A stretch of 64,000 nucleotides of DNA from NCBI GenBank assembly GCA_022842845.1, contig JALHOT010000012.1, positions 31,064 to 95,063 of the forward strand. Reading direction: 5' to 3'. A model generated the notes under the pieces. That model had not been told where the DNA came from. It was given only the letters and a program-made list of their open reading frames with translations, and made no database searches. Numbering within the stretch: position 1 is the stretch's first letter; every line of letters begins with the position of its first letter. The position numbers were made by a program, and so were the translations under genes. This stretch comes from Cyclobacteriaceae bacterium (GTDB taxonomy: Bacteria > Bacteroidota > Bacteroidia > Cytophagales > Cyclobacteriaceae). This document shows positions 51,823 through 59,972 of this stretch, in pieces.

Positions 51823-53867
51823 AAAAATTACTCATCCTTTTATCATTGTGCCTAGTGTATCTAGAAGCTTCTGCGCAAAAAACTGGTCAGCAAGACATAG
51901 ACATTCAAGCCAGTATAGATGACCTGATGAGTGCACAAGATGGGGAAACTTTTGATGAAGCATTGTATGAAAACTATTTGGAACTGCTCAACAATCCCCT
52001 TGACCTTAACACAGCCACTGAAGCACAAGTAAGAAGTCTCTTATTCCTAAGCGAAACACAAATCAAAGCTTTGCTCCGGCACAGACAAGAACAAGGGGCC
52101 TTGTTATCCATTTATGAATTACAGGCCATTCCATCCTTTGATCCAATTACCATACAAAGGCTGCTTCCATTCATTAGCCTGTCAGATCCTTCTCAACAAA
52201 TTGACCGTGCTCTTTTCAAGCGCATGCTTAACAACGATAACAACTATTTAATAGCGCGTGTAACGCGCATAATCGAAACGAGAGAAGGATTCCTGACTAC
52301 CGATTCATCCAGAAGGTTTATGGGTGATCCCCAGCAATACTACCTTCGCTTTCGGAGCAGCAGGGCAAACGACTTCAGTATTGGTTTTACTGCCGAACAA
52401 GATGCGGGAGAAGCCTTTGCCTGGAAACCTGACAAGCAGTACTATGGCGTAGATTTCTTTTCATTCCATGCACAAGTACAAAACAAAGGACGTCTCAAGC
52501 AACTGATACTAGGAGATTACCTCTTGCAAGCCGGCCAGGGACTTGTGCTAGGTGGTGCCTTCGGTACTGGTAAAGGGGGCGAAACTATCAACAGCCTCAG
52601 GCGCAGTCAGCTGGGCGCTATCCCCTACACTTCGAGTGTAGAGCATGCTTACCTGCGGGGCCTCAGTGCTACGTATGCACTTAGTAAAAACTTTCAGCTT
52701 AGTCCTTTCTTTTCGTATACCCATCGCGATGCCAGGCTGGAAACAGACAGCCTGGAAATGGTATTAGCCACTTCACGTCCCATCAGTGGTTTGCACAGAA
52801 ACATGACTGAAATGAGTACACGCAAGCAATTAGGCGAAAGTCAGTATGGTATCATCGGCCATTACGAAGGGCAGCAAATACAGGGAGGTATCATTTACCA
52901 ACAAATGCATTTTAGTCAGGCAATTCGCGGCACACAAAACCTTTACCAGCCCTTTTACTTTCAGGGGCGCGAAGCCACCAACTATTCGGCCTATGCAAAT
53001 TACACCTTATACAACTTTAGCTTTTTCAGTGAATTTGCCAAAAACCATCGGGGTGGCTATGGGTACGTAGCTGGAATGCTCGGCAGCCTGAGTCCTGCTT
53101 TCGATGTTGCCTTATTATACAGACACTATACAACTGACTTCGTCACCATAACGAGCAATGCTTTCAGTGAATCTACCCGACCGCAAAATGAAAGTGGTAT
53201 GTATTGGGGCTTTAAATACAAGATGAACCATACGCTGCAAGTCAGTGCTTATGTCGATCTATTTACTTTTCCCTGGATGCGTTACAGAAGTTACAATCCT
53301 TCGACCGGACATGAATATTTACTCAACATTCTCTACCAACCAAATAAAACACAAAGCTATACACTACAAGTGCGCGAAGAAGTGAAGGAAAGAAACCTGG
53401 GCATTGATCATCCCTTTTATCTTACTGGCCTCGGTAAGAAGCACAGTCTTTTGCTGAATGCCAACTACACCCTGGCCCCTGGTCTACGCTTGAGGAGTCG
53501 ATGGCAATGGAGCCGCTATGCACTTGCACAAACTAGCATGGGCATGGCCCTGATGCAAGACATCAGCTATGATATTGGCAAACTAAGAATCAGTGGGCGT
53601 GTAGCTATTTTTGATACAGACGATTTCGACAATCGCCAATATGTGAATGAACAAGAAGTGTGGTTGGCCTATTCCTTACAAGCCTATACCGGCCAGGGCA
53701 TGAGGCGATATCTCATGCTGCAATATGATGTAAATAAAAAACTAAGTTGTTGGATGCGCTATGGGCACATGCATATGATGAACAGCGAGTTCATGGGCTC
53801 AGGGCTTGACCGCACTGCTGGTAATCGGCAACAAGAAATCAGACTACAAATCAGGTTGAGCTTATAA
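51819..53867 (+). CDS. Exported helix-hairpin-helix (ComEA-like) protein with beta-barrel-like body
   Basis: A 682-residue exported protein, signal peptide MKKLLILLSLCLVYLEASAQ. Residues about 35-125 contain a ComEA-type helix-hairpin-helix pair (NNPLDLNTATEAQVRSLLFL, TQIKALLRHRQEQGALLSIYELQAIPSFD), a DNA-binding or structural motif. From about residue 140 to the end the sequence alternates aromatic and polar residues in strands, and the last residue is Leu after RLQIRLSL, suggesting an outer membrane barrel. It is translationally coupled to the PorV-like gene. The family is conserved in Bacteroidota to my knowledge but of unknown function. Confidence 0.75.
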   Translation: MKKLLILLSLCLVYLEASAQKTGQQDIDIQASIDDLMSAQDGETFDEALYENYLELLNNPLDLNTATEAQVRSLLFLSETQIKALLRHRQEQGALLSIYELQAIPSFDPITIQRLLPFISLSDPSQQIDRALFKRMLNNDNNYLIARVTRIIETREGFLTTDSSRRFMGDPQQYYLRFRSSRANDFSIGFTAEQDAGEAFAWKPDKQYYGVDFFSFHAQVQNKGRLKQLILGDYLLQAGQGLVLGGAFGTGKGGETINSLRRSQLGAIPYTSSVEHAYLRGLSATYALSKNFQLSPFFSYTHRDARLETDSLEMVLATSRPISGLHRNMTEMSTRKQLGESQYGIIGHYEGQQIQGGIIYQQMHFSQAIRGTQNLYQPFYFQGREATNYSAYANYTLYNFSFFSEFAKNHRGGYGYVAGMLGSLSPAFDVALLYRHYTTDFVTITSNAFSESTRPQNESGMYWGFKYKMNHTLQVSAYVDLFTFPWMRYRSYNPSTGHEYLLNILYQPNKTQSYTLQVREEVKERNLGIDHPFYLTGLGKKHSLLLNANYTLAPGLRLRSRWQWSRYALAQTSMGMALMQDISYDIGKLRISGRVAIFDTDDFDNRQYVNEQEVWLAYSLQAYTGQGMRRYLMLQYDVNKKLSCWMRYGHMHMMNSEFMGSGLDRTAGNRQQEIRLQIRLSL

Positions 53868-53871
53868 TGGC

Positions 53872-55062
53872 CTAAGCCTTTCTTACCAGCCTGGCCATGT
53901 AAAAACCATCGAAGCCTTCGCTTGGCCAGATATGTTTCTCTTCCTCCAAACTAAAGTCAGGATTATTAGTCAGGAAAGTTTGCACCTGCTTTTCATTTTC
54001 TGTTGGCATTAAGCTGCAGGTAGAATACACCAGCTTACCGCCTGGCTTCACCATCATGCTGTAATCGTGCAAGATGTTTTGTTGCAAATCCCTCACCTTC
54101 TCTATAAACTCTGGCGACAACTTCCACTTGGCATCCGGATTTCTTCTCAATACACCAAGCCCTGAACAAGGCACATCCAGCAATAAACGGTCAGCCATCT
54201 TCTCCAGGCGCTTAATCGTTTTGGTTGATTCTATCACCCTTATCTCCACATTGCCTACGCCTGCGCGCCTTGCCCTGAGTTTTAACTCAGTAAGCTTCCA
54301 CTCTTCCGTATCCATGGAAATGATACGGCCTTTGTTCTGCATTAAGGCAGCCAGATGCAAAGTTTTACCACCCCCACCCGCACAGGCATCGATTACACGC
54401 ATGCCGGGTTCCGCCTGCAGGAAAGGCGCGATGGCCTGTGAGCCGGCATCCTGCACCTCAAACAAGCCCTCTTTAAACTGAGGAAGCTTGAAAACGTTCT
54501 GTCGTTTTTCTAAAATCAAAGCATCTGGATAGCGTTCATCAATGGCTACATCCACTTCTGCTTCCGACAAATCACGGTAAAGATTTTTTAAACTTGTTTT
54601 TAAGGTATTGACACGTAACACTACGCGCGCTTCTTCGTTCAAGGCTTTCAGTTCGTCATGCCAGATTCTACCCAACTCACGCTCTCCCTGCTCATCCATC
54701 CAATCCGGAATGGACTCGGCAATTTTACGTACGCCTTTTACCTCTTCCCATTTCTTCAGCACAGCCTTTCGGCTAATGCCTTCAAACTCTACCCAATCAG
54801 GCAATTCCTGTTCATTCATGGCACACCAGCCTCCGAGCAATTTCCAGTAGTCGTGCGGGCCACAAGGTGTTACCTCCATGAGCAGGCGATGCCAGCGAAC
54901 AATGTCGTAAGTAGTTTCGGCAATAAAACGCCTGTCGCGGGCACCCCACTTGGCATTTTGCTTCAATATTTTTTCAATGACTTTATCGGCATATTTCTTG
55001 TCACCAAAGATCTGTGTCAGCGAATCAATAACCGCCTGGGTGGTGTTTTTATAGAGTTTCAC
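53872..55062 (-). CDS. RsmB/NOP-family rRNA (cytosine-C5) methyltransferase
   Basis: A 396-residue enzyme beginning with GTG. The N-terminal half is a NusB-like RNA-binding helical domain (TQAVIDSLTQIFGDKKYADK). The catalytic Rossmann domain has motif I DACAGGGGKTLHLAALM, then SMDTEEWKLTELKLRARRAG, motif IV LLDVPCSGLGVLRRNPD with one catalytic Cys, and motif VI YSTCSLMPTENE with the second. These two cysteines mark m5C RNA methyltransferases. Likely target is 16S rRNA C967-equivalent or another rRNA site; the exact position is not predictable. It converges on the HhH gene with a 4-bp gap. Confidence 0.92.
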   Translation of the reverse strand: MKLYKNTTQAVIDSLTQIFGDKKYADKVIEKILKQNAKWGARDRRFIAETTYDIVRWHRLLMEVTPCGPHDYWKLLGGWCAMNEQELPDWVEFEGISRKAVLKKWEEVKGVRKIAESIPDWMDEQGERELGRIWHDELKALNEEARVVLRVNTLKTSLKNLYRDLSEAEVDVAIDERYPDALILEKRQNVFKLPQFKEGLFEVQDAGSQAIAPFLQAEPGMRVIDACAGGGGKTLHLAALMQNKGRIISMDTEEWKLTELKLRARRAGVGNVEIRVIESTKTIKRLEKMADRLLLDVPCSGLGVLRRNPDAKWKLSPEFIEKVRDLQQNILHDYSMMVKPGGKLVYSTCSLMPTENEKQVQTFLTNNPDFSLEEEKHIWPSEGFDGFYMARLVRKA

Positions 55063-55119
55063 GCTGCAAGATAGAAATACTAATTGTGCTTTGTTTTATA
55101 ACTTTACTCAACCCTTGAT

Positions 55120-57972
55120 ATGTCTGCTTTTATGAAATACCTGATCATACTCTTTTTTCCTGTTTGTGTATGGGCCCAAAGCCCGCTGCAAGGCCTGAAA
55201 AAAGCAGCCCTTGACAAAGCCAAGGGCCTTGCCAGCAGAGATAATCTCAATAAAGCCAGTACTTTATTGTTAAACGACCTGGATAAAACCAGGGCACAAT
55301 TTGACTCGACCGACTTCGACTACTCCATCATTGTTACAGACAACTCGGGCATGTTTGATGTCCGGGAAAAAGGAGAAGGCAGTGCCAAACTCATCACCAC
55401 CGCTAACCTGTATAATAAGTTCATGCAGAACGATGAACTTAATGATCTGGAGAAAGCCAGAGCACATTTAGAATTCGGAGAGATATCCTACGCGCAAAAC
55501 AAGTATGCCTTTGCCGATAAGCGTTTTGAATCGGCCCGCGGCCTCTTTGAAAGTGGTAGTGGCACCGATGATATTGGTTACTCAAAAACCATTGCCAACC
55601 AAGGACTATTATATGCCAGCATGGGGCGCTTTACGCAGGCAGAAGCCTTCACGGCTGAGGCCCTTGATCTACGCAAGACTAAACTAGGCGAAAGCAATAC
55701 CGGAGTAGCCGCCTCCTACAACAACTATGGCGTGTTGCGTTATAACCTTGGCAAATACAACGAAGCAGAAAAAGACATTCAGCAAGCCCTCGCCATCCTT
55801 ACCCAAAACCAGTTGAACAATGCTATGCAATACGCTATTGCACTCAACAATCAGGCTATGCTGAAACAAACCATAGGTCGATTTGATGAAGCCATTGCAG
55901 ACCTGAAAACAGTGCTCTCGATTTCCGAAAAACTGCAGAGCAGCAAATCAAAAAATCACCTGAAGTTTATTTCTAACCTCGCCCTCTTATATCAGCAAAC
56001 CGGCTCCTATGCTGAGGCAGAAAAACTATACCTGAGCGCCCAAAGCAAACTCAGCAAAACAAGTCCTGATTATGCAGGCTTGCTCAATAACATGGCCTTA
56101 TTGTACATCACCATGGGACAAACCGAAAAGGTAGAAGATCCACTGGTGAAATCCCTGGGCATTTATAAATCAAGTGTAGGCGATGAGAGCCCTGTGTATG
56201 CCAAAACACTTAATGACTTAGGCAATTTTTACAGAAGCCAGGAACGCTACGCGGAAGCAGAACCCCTACTGACAAAAGCTCTGGCCATTCGTGAAAAGAG
56301 TTTAGGCACCAGCCATCCGCTCTATACACAATCGCAGGAAGACCTGGCCATCCATTATTGGAAAAAAGGAGAAGTAGACAAAGCTTATCCTTTGTACAAA
56401 AGCGTAATGGACCAATCCCTGGAGTTCATCAACCGCTACTTCCCGCCCATGAGCGAAGCAGAGAAAACAAAGTATTGGGATGTACTCTCGCCACGTTTTC
56501 AACGCTTCTATAATTTTGCCAGCGAACAGGCGGCCACCAAGCCAGCAGTGCTCAGCGATTTATACGACTACCACATTGCCACCAAGGCACTGTTGCTCAA
56601 CTCCACCAACAAAATCAAGCAGAGTATTATCAACAGCAAGGATGCAGCACTCATCAAAGATTATTTTACCTGGTTAGATCAGAAAGAAACACTGGCACGC
56701 CTATACGCTTATTCCAAAGAAGAACTTAAAGAGCAAAAGATCAATCTTGATTCCACCGAAAGAGCTGCCAATGCACTCGAGAAAAGAATATCCGAACGCT
56801 CAAAAGATTTCTCTGAAGGCTATACCACCCAGAAGATCAGCTACACACAACTGACCTCTTTGCTGGGTGAGCAGGAAGCCATTGTAGAAATTATACGCGT
56901 GCGTGGCTATGCACAGGCTTTCAACGATCAGGTAAGCTACCTGGCCTTGATTCTCACTAAAAGTACCAAACAACCCCTGATGGTGAAGCTGGAGAACGGT
57001 CAGCAATTAGAAACGCGTTATGCGAAATACTACCGCAACACCATTCAGCAAAAGCAAGCTGACAATGTTTCGTACGATCAATACTGGGCTAAGATTGCCC
57101 CGCTCGTAGCCAGCAAGAAAGTGTTGTACTTATCGCTCGATGGGGCCTACAATCAACTCAACCTCAACACCCTGAAAAAAGCGGATGGCGATTACCTGGT
57201 GAAGCAGCATGAGATGATTCTGCTGGGCAATTCCAAAGACCTGATCGCCATTAAAAGCCGTAAACCTTCGGCTGCTAAAAAGAATGCCTTTCTCTTGGGC
57301 TTCCCTGATTATGGAGGCCCTGAACTGGTAAGCCTGCCCGGCACCAAAGTGGAAGTAGAAGGCATCAGCAAAATGCTCAAGGCTTCCGGTTATCAGGTAA
57401 CGCAGTTCATGCAAAAAGAGGCCACTGAAAAAGGTTTGAAGAATGTAAAGGCACCCGAGCTTCTGCACATTGCCACCCACGGCTATTTTTTAAAGGATGT
57501 GGAAGGTTCGGGCAATGCCTATGGCATTAGTGCCGAGAATGCACAAGACAATCCCCTGCTGCGCTCAGGCCTGATGCTGGCTGGTGCAAGTAAAACTGTG
57601 AGTGGTGTTAGTCAACCTAATTTAGAGAGTAATGACAACGGTATCCTTACGGCCTACGAGGCCATGAACCTGAACCTCGAAGGTACGGAGCTGATCATCC
57701 TCAGCGCCTGCGAAACAGGTTTGGGTGATGTAAAGAACGGTGAAGGGGTGTATGGTTTACAGCGTGCCTTTTTAGTGGCTGGTGCCGATGCCCTGATCAT
57801 GAGCCTTTGGAAAGTAGATGATGCCGCCACCCAGTTACTCATGACTAACTTTTACACCAACTGGATCAAGCTGCGTGATAAGCAGAAAGCCTTTAAGCAG
57901 GCACAGCTGCAGCTGATGGCCAAATACAAAGAGCCCTACTACTGGGGTGCTTTTATCATGATCGGTCAGTAA
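55120..57972 (+). CDS. Exported TPR and CHAT (caspase-like) protein
   Basis: A 950-residue protein with a signal peptide (MKYLIILFFPVCVWAQ, starting at residue 5). Residues about 100-420 are a tandem array of tetratricopeptide repeats (YSKTIANQGLLYASMGRFTQAEAF, YNNYGVLRYNLGKYNEAEKDI and so on). A helical region covers about 430-600. The C-terminal CHAT domain (about 650-950) has the catalytic dyad: H787 in HIATHGYFL and C864 in ILSACETGLG, followed by GVYGLQRAFLVAGADALIMSLWKVDD. CHAT proteins are caspase relatives; members in defence operons are cytoplasmic, but this one should be exported. No partner gene is adjacent. Confidence 0.92.
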   Translation: MSAFMKYLIILFFPVCVWAQSPLQGLKKAALDKAKGLASRDNLNKASTLLLNDLDKTRAQFDSTDFDYSIIVTDNSGMFDVREKGEGSAKLITTANLYNKFMQNDELNDLEKARAHLEFGEISYAQNKYAFADKRFESARGLFESGSGTDDIGYSKTIANQGLLYASMGRFTQAEAFTAEALDLRKTKLGESNTGVAASYNNYGVLRYNLGKYNEAEKDIQQALAILTQNQLNNAMQYAIALNNQAMLKQTIGRFDEAIADLKTVLSISEKLQSSKSKNHLKFISNLALLYQQTGSYAEAEKLYLSAQSKLSKTSPDYAGLLNNMALLYITMGQTEKVEDPLVKSLGIYKSSVGDESPVYAKTLNDLGNFYRSQERYAEAEPLLTKALAIREKSLGTSHPLYTQSQEDLAIHYWKKGEVDKAYPLYKSVMDQSLEFINRYFPPMSEAEKTKYWDVLSPRFQRFYNFASEQAATKPAVLSDLYDYHIATKALLLNSTNKIKQSIINSKDAALIKDYFTWLDQKETLARLYAYSKEELKEQKINLDSTERAANALEKRISERSKDFSEGYTTQKISYTQLTSLLGEQEAIVEIIRVRGYAQAFNDQVSYLALILTKSTKQPLMVKLENGQQLETRYAKYYRNTIQQKQADNVSYDQYWAKIAPLVASKKVLYLSLDGAYNQLNLNTLKKADGDYLVKQHEMILLGNSKDLIAIKSRKPSAAKKNAFLLGFPDYGGPELVSLPGTKVEVEGISKMLKASGYQVTQFMQKEATEKGLKNVKAPELLHIATHGYFLKDVEGSGNAYGISAENAQDNPLLRSGLMLAGASKTVSGVSQPNLESNDNGILTAYEAMNLNLEGTELIILSACETGLGDVKNGEGVYGLQRAFLVAGADALIMSLWKVDDAATQLLMTNFYTNWIKLRDKQKAFKQAQLQLMAKYKEPYYWGAFIMIGQ

Positions 57973-57973
57973 G

Positions 57974-58313
57974 CCAGGATATACTGCATCCATGTGATGG
58001 GCCGTGTTAAATGTATGCCCGATTACTTGAATGATGCTTGTAGTCATATCCTGGTCTATCCACATCATTTACTAAGGGTAGCCAAAGGCATTGCTGCTCA
58101 TGAGCATCGGCAACTGGTGATTGTATGTTTGTATTGATGCGGTGCTTCGCATGGATTAAGGCAGGTGCTCGCCTGATTCGAGGGGTGTATCTATTATGAA
58201 AGACTTCTCTTGTTGTATGACAAGGTATGCTTCTACCGATGGCTATAACATTTTTATTTTCGTGGTTGGCACCTGCATGAGTGCAACGTACATAGTAGTG
58301 ATGCCCTGCCAAC
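57974..58313. other. Gene-free region rich in imperfect palindromes
   Basis: About 440 bp (57973-58409) hold no gene with recognisable features. The stretch contains several strong foldbacks. CCAGGATAT-ACT-GCATC at 57974 pairs with GATGC...AGT..ATATCCTGG ending at 58054, with an inner GGGC/GCCC. TGCTCATGAGCA is a perfect palindrome near 58096. CTTGTTGTATGACAAG is a hairpin near 58208. GTTGGCA...GCAT at 58265 pairs with ATGC..TGCCAAC ending at 58313. This could be a structured RNA, a MITE-like repeat or a processed 3' UTR of the CHAT gene. A short minus-strand frame here was not accepted as a gene. Confidence 0.4.
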
Positions 58314-58375
58314 AAAATACTTCTTCCACCTCTTAGTACCTAAAGGATGTAACAAAGCCTCTGTGGGCAAGCCAT

Positions 58376-58401
58376 AAAAAAAGGCAGCGAATGGCTGCCT
58401 T
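58376..58401 (-). terminator. Intrinsic terminator after tRNA-Leu(CAG)
   Basis: On the minus strand AAGGCAGC/GCTGCCTT (8 bp) with a five-base loop is followed by seven T. It ends the two-tRNA transcript. Confidence 0.85.
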
Positions 58402-58409
58402 CCTTTCTG

Positions 58410-58491
58410 TGCCTAAGGGGGGACTCGAACCCCCACAGCTTGCGCCACACGCCCCTGAAACGTGCGTGTCTACCAATTTCACCACTTAGGC
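58410..58491 (-). tRNA. tRNA-Leu (anticodon CAG)
   Basis: A complete 82-nt type II tRNA. Acceptor stem GCCTAAG/CTTAGGC, D-arm GTGAAATTGGTAGACAC, anticodon stem CACGT/GCGTG with loop TTCAGGG (U33, anticodon CAG), a 13-nt variable arm, T-stem GGGGG/CCCCC with TTCGAGT, and discriminator A. CCA is not encoded. It decodes CUG. It begins three bases after a terminator-like hairpin that follows the next tRNA upstream. Confidence 0.96.
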
Positions 58492-58494
58492 AAT

Positions 58495-58524
58495 AAAAAA
58501 ACCTCACCGGGCAGATGAGGTTTT
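58495..58524 (-). terminator. Terminator-like hairpin between the two tRNA-Leu genes
   Basis: On the minus strand ACCTCA/TGAGGT, extended by A-T pairs, with a nine-base loop is followed by seven T. It lies between the 3' end of tRNA-Leu(GAG) and the 5' end of tRNA-Leu(CAG), three bases before the latter. Confidence 0.7.
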
Positions 58525-58525
58525 G

Positions 58526-58607
58526 TGCCCAGGACTGGACTCGAACCAGCACACCTTACGGAACCACCCCCTCAAAGTGGCGTGTCTACCAATTTCACCA
58601 CCTGGGC
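58526..58607 (-). tRNA. tRNA-Leu (anticodon GAG)
   Basis: A complete 82-nt type II tRNA. Acceptor stem GCCCAGG/CCTGGGC, D-arm GTGAAATTGGTAGACAC, anticodon stem CCACT/GGTGG with loop TTGAGGG (U33, anticodon GAG), a 13-nt variable arm (TTCCGTAAGGTGT), T-stem GCTGG/CCAGT and discriminator A. CCA is not encoded. It decodes CUU and CUC and is transcribed from the promoter at 58645-58675. Confidence 0.96.
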
Positions 58608-58644
58608 ATTAAAAGTAAAAGCCGAAGCATTTTACTGAGGGCTG

Positions 58645-58675
58645 CAAATGTAAAAACCTTTGTACAGATAAGCAA
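58645..58675 (-). promoter_or_regulatory. Consensus promoter of the tRNA-Leu unit
   Basis: On the minus strand TTG (58673-58675), 20 bases, then TACATTTG (58645-58652), a perfect match to the Bacteroidota promoter pattern, about 37 bp before tRNA-Leu(GAG). Confidence 0.75.
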
Positions 58676-58795
58676 TTTCTTTACTCGAGATAAACTTTTA
58701 CATATTGTACTTGACTTTATGAAAAAGATATACATACCTTAGTGTTCCGCATTTAGGAGCCCATCTAATTTTCCTAATTGCTGCACAACGAGTGT

Positions 58796-58824
58796 AAAAG
58801 CTGTCTCAGGCGGAGGCAGCTTTT
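58796..58824 (+). terminator. Orphan intrinsic terminator
   Basis: AAAAGCTGTCTC pairs with GAGGCAGCTTTT (one G-U) over 12 bp and is followed by ATAATTT. No annotated plus-strand gene ends nearby; it may terminate a small RNA or insulate the Rrf2 gene. Confidence 0.7.
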
Positions 58825-58891
58825 ATAATTTAAGGACCTTCCACTTTTCACATCCTTTTCAGAGTAATGATCAAGCTTTATATTGCCACCC

Positions 58892-59323
58892 ATGCTTTCT
58901 AAGAAATGTAAATACGCCATACACGCCCTCATCTACCTGGCCGAACGATACCAACAAGGCCCTGTGCAGATACAGGAGATCTCAGAGCAACAGAAGATTC
59001 CTAAGAAATTTCTGGAAGCCATCCTACTGGAGTTGCGCAATGCCAAAATCCTGCACAGTAAAAAAGGCAAAGGTGGTGGCTATTATTTGTATAAAAAACC
59101 CGAGGAGGTAAACATGATCGACATCATCCGGCATATGGATGGCGCCATTGCTATGCTAAGCTGTGTTTCACTCAACTACTACGAAGCCTGCGATGAATGT
59201 AAGGATGAGGCCACCTGTGGTATTCGGGACGCCTTTATTCAGGTACGGGACCAAACCCTTAAGGTATTGGAGAAGAGTACTCTGGCACACATTCTTAAAA
59301 GACAAAAGCAACTAGGCCTCTAG
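58892..59323 (+). CDS. Rrf2-family transcriptional regulator
   Basis: A 143-residue winged-helix regulator. The N-terminus MLSKKCKYAIHALIYLAERY and the HTH QIQEISEQQKIPKKFLEAIL, followed by KGKGGGYYL, are typical of Rrf2/IscR proteins. Four cysteines lie in LSCVSLNYYEACDECKDEATCG, close to the Cys spacing that binds a [2Fe-2S] cluster in IscR and NsrR, so redox or Fe-S sensing is plausible. A TTG nine bases upstream is an alternative start. It could control suf or other Fe-S genes, but this is speculation. Confidence 0.9.
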   Translation: MLSKKCKYAIHALIYLAERYQQGPVQIQEISEQQKIPKKFLEAILLELRNAKILHSKKGKGGGYYLYKKPEEVNMIDIIRHMDGAIAMLSCVSLNYYEACDECKDEATCGIRDAFIQVRDQTLKVLEKSTLAHILKRQKQLGL

Positions 59324-59418
59324 TGTCCATTAACCATAGCAACCTGTGCCCACTGGTTAGCCACTCTTTATATTATCCATTTCTTTTCTATCTTGCGCGG
59401 CTTTAGCGCAAAAAACAC

Positions 59419-59901
59419 ATGGCATTCCTGGAGAAGAAGTTAGTCGTAAAGAAATCAACGCTGCCTGGTGCAGGCAAAGGACTCTTTACTTTAGTAGATA
59501 TACCCAAAGGCAAGAGAATTGTCGAATACAAAGGCACACGCTCTACCTGGGCAGAGGTGAAAGATGATGATGGCAAGAATGGTTACATCTTTTACATCAC
59601 CAGCAAAAATGTAATTGATGCGCTGCCACACAAAGAGGCTTTGGCTCGTTATGCTAACGATGCACGCGGTTTATCAAAGGTTGAGGGTGTGCGCAACAAT
59701 GCAGAATACATCATCGAAAAAGGTAAGTGCTATATCGATGCGATGCGTGATATTCCTGCCGGCTCAGAAATCCTGGTAAGTTACAGTGCTGATTACTGGC
59801 GCGTTATCAAGGAGAACATAAAACTCCATGCCTCTGAAAACAAAAAGAAAGGCAAGAAGTCTTCCAAGACCAAGAAAAAAGGCAGCAAAAAAGCGAAGTG
59901 A
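59419..59901 (+). CDS. SET-domain protein with a lysine-rich tail
   Basis: A 160-residue stand-alone SET domain. Blocks visible are GAGKGLFTLVDIPKGKRIVEYKG (SET N-terminal strand), YIFYITSKNVIDAL, the pseudo-knot RYANDARGLSKVEGVRNNAEYI in place of the usual RFINHSC, and ILVSYSADYW in place of ELxxDY. The last about 25 residues are nearly all Lys, Gly and Ser. SET proteins methylate lysines; bacterial ones are found in chlamydiae and some environmental phyla and target histone-like or other proteins. Activity is plausible but unproven here. Confidence 0.87.
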   Translation: MAFLEKKLVVKKSTLPGAGKGLFTLVDIPKGKRIVEYKGTRSTWAEVKDDDGKNGYIFYITSKNVIDALPHKEALARYANDARGLSKVEGVRNNAEYIIEKGKCYIDAMRDIPAGSEILVSYSADYWRVIKENIKLHASENKKKGKKSSKTKKKGSKKAK

Positions 59902-59972
59902 CCTTTTTGAACAAAGTGGGTACTATTTGCAATTCATTAATTGATCACATCAATTCATTAAAAGCAAAAGGT

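Noticed and set aside
58007..58315. A 102-codon minus-strand frame in the gap after the CHAT gene
   Set aside because: Composition is biased to His, Arg and Asn without any recognisable domain, and the frame coincides with strong palindromes; it looks like a chance open frame.
59930..59963. CAATTCATTA direct repeat with an AATTGAT-CAC-ATCAATT hairpin after the SET gene
   Set aside because: Short and AT-rich in a convergent gap without a T run; could be chance.
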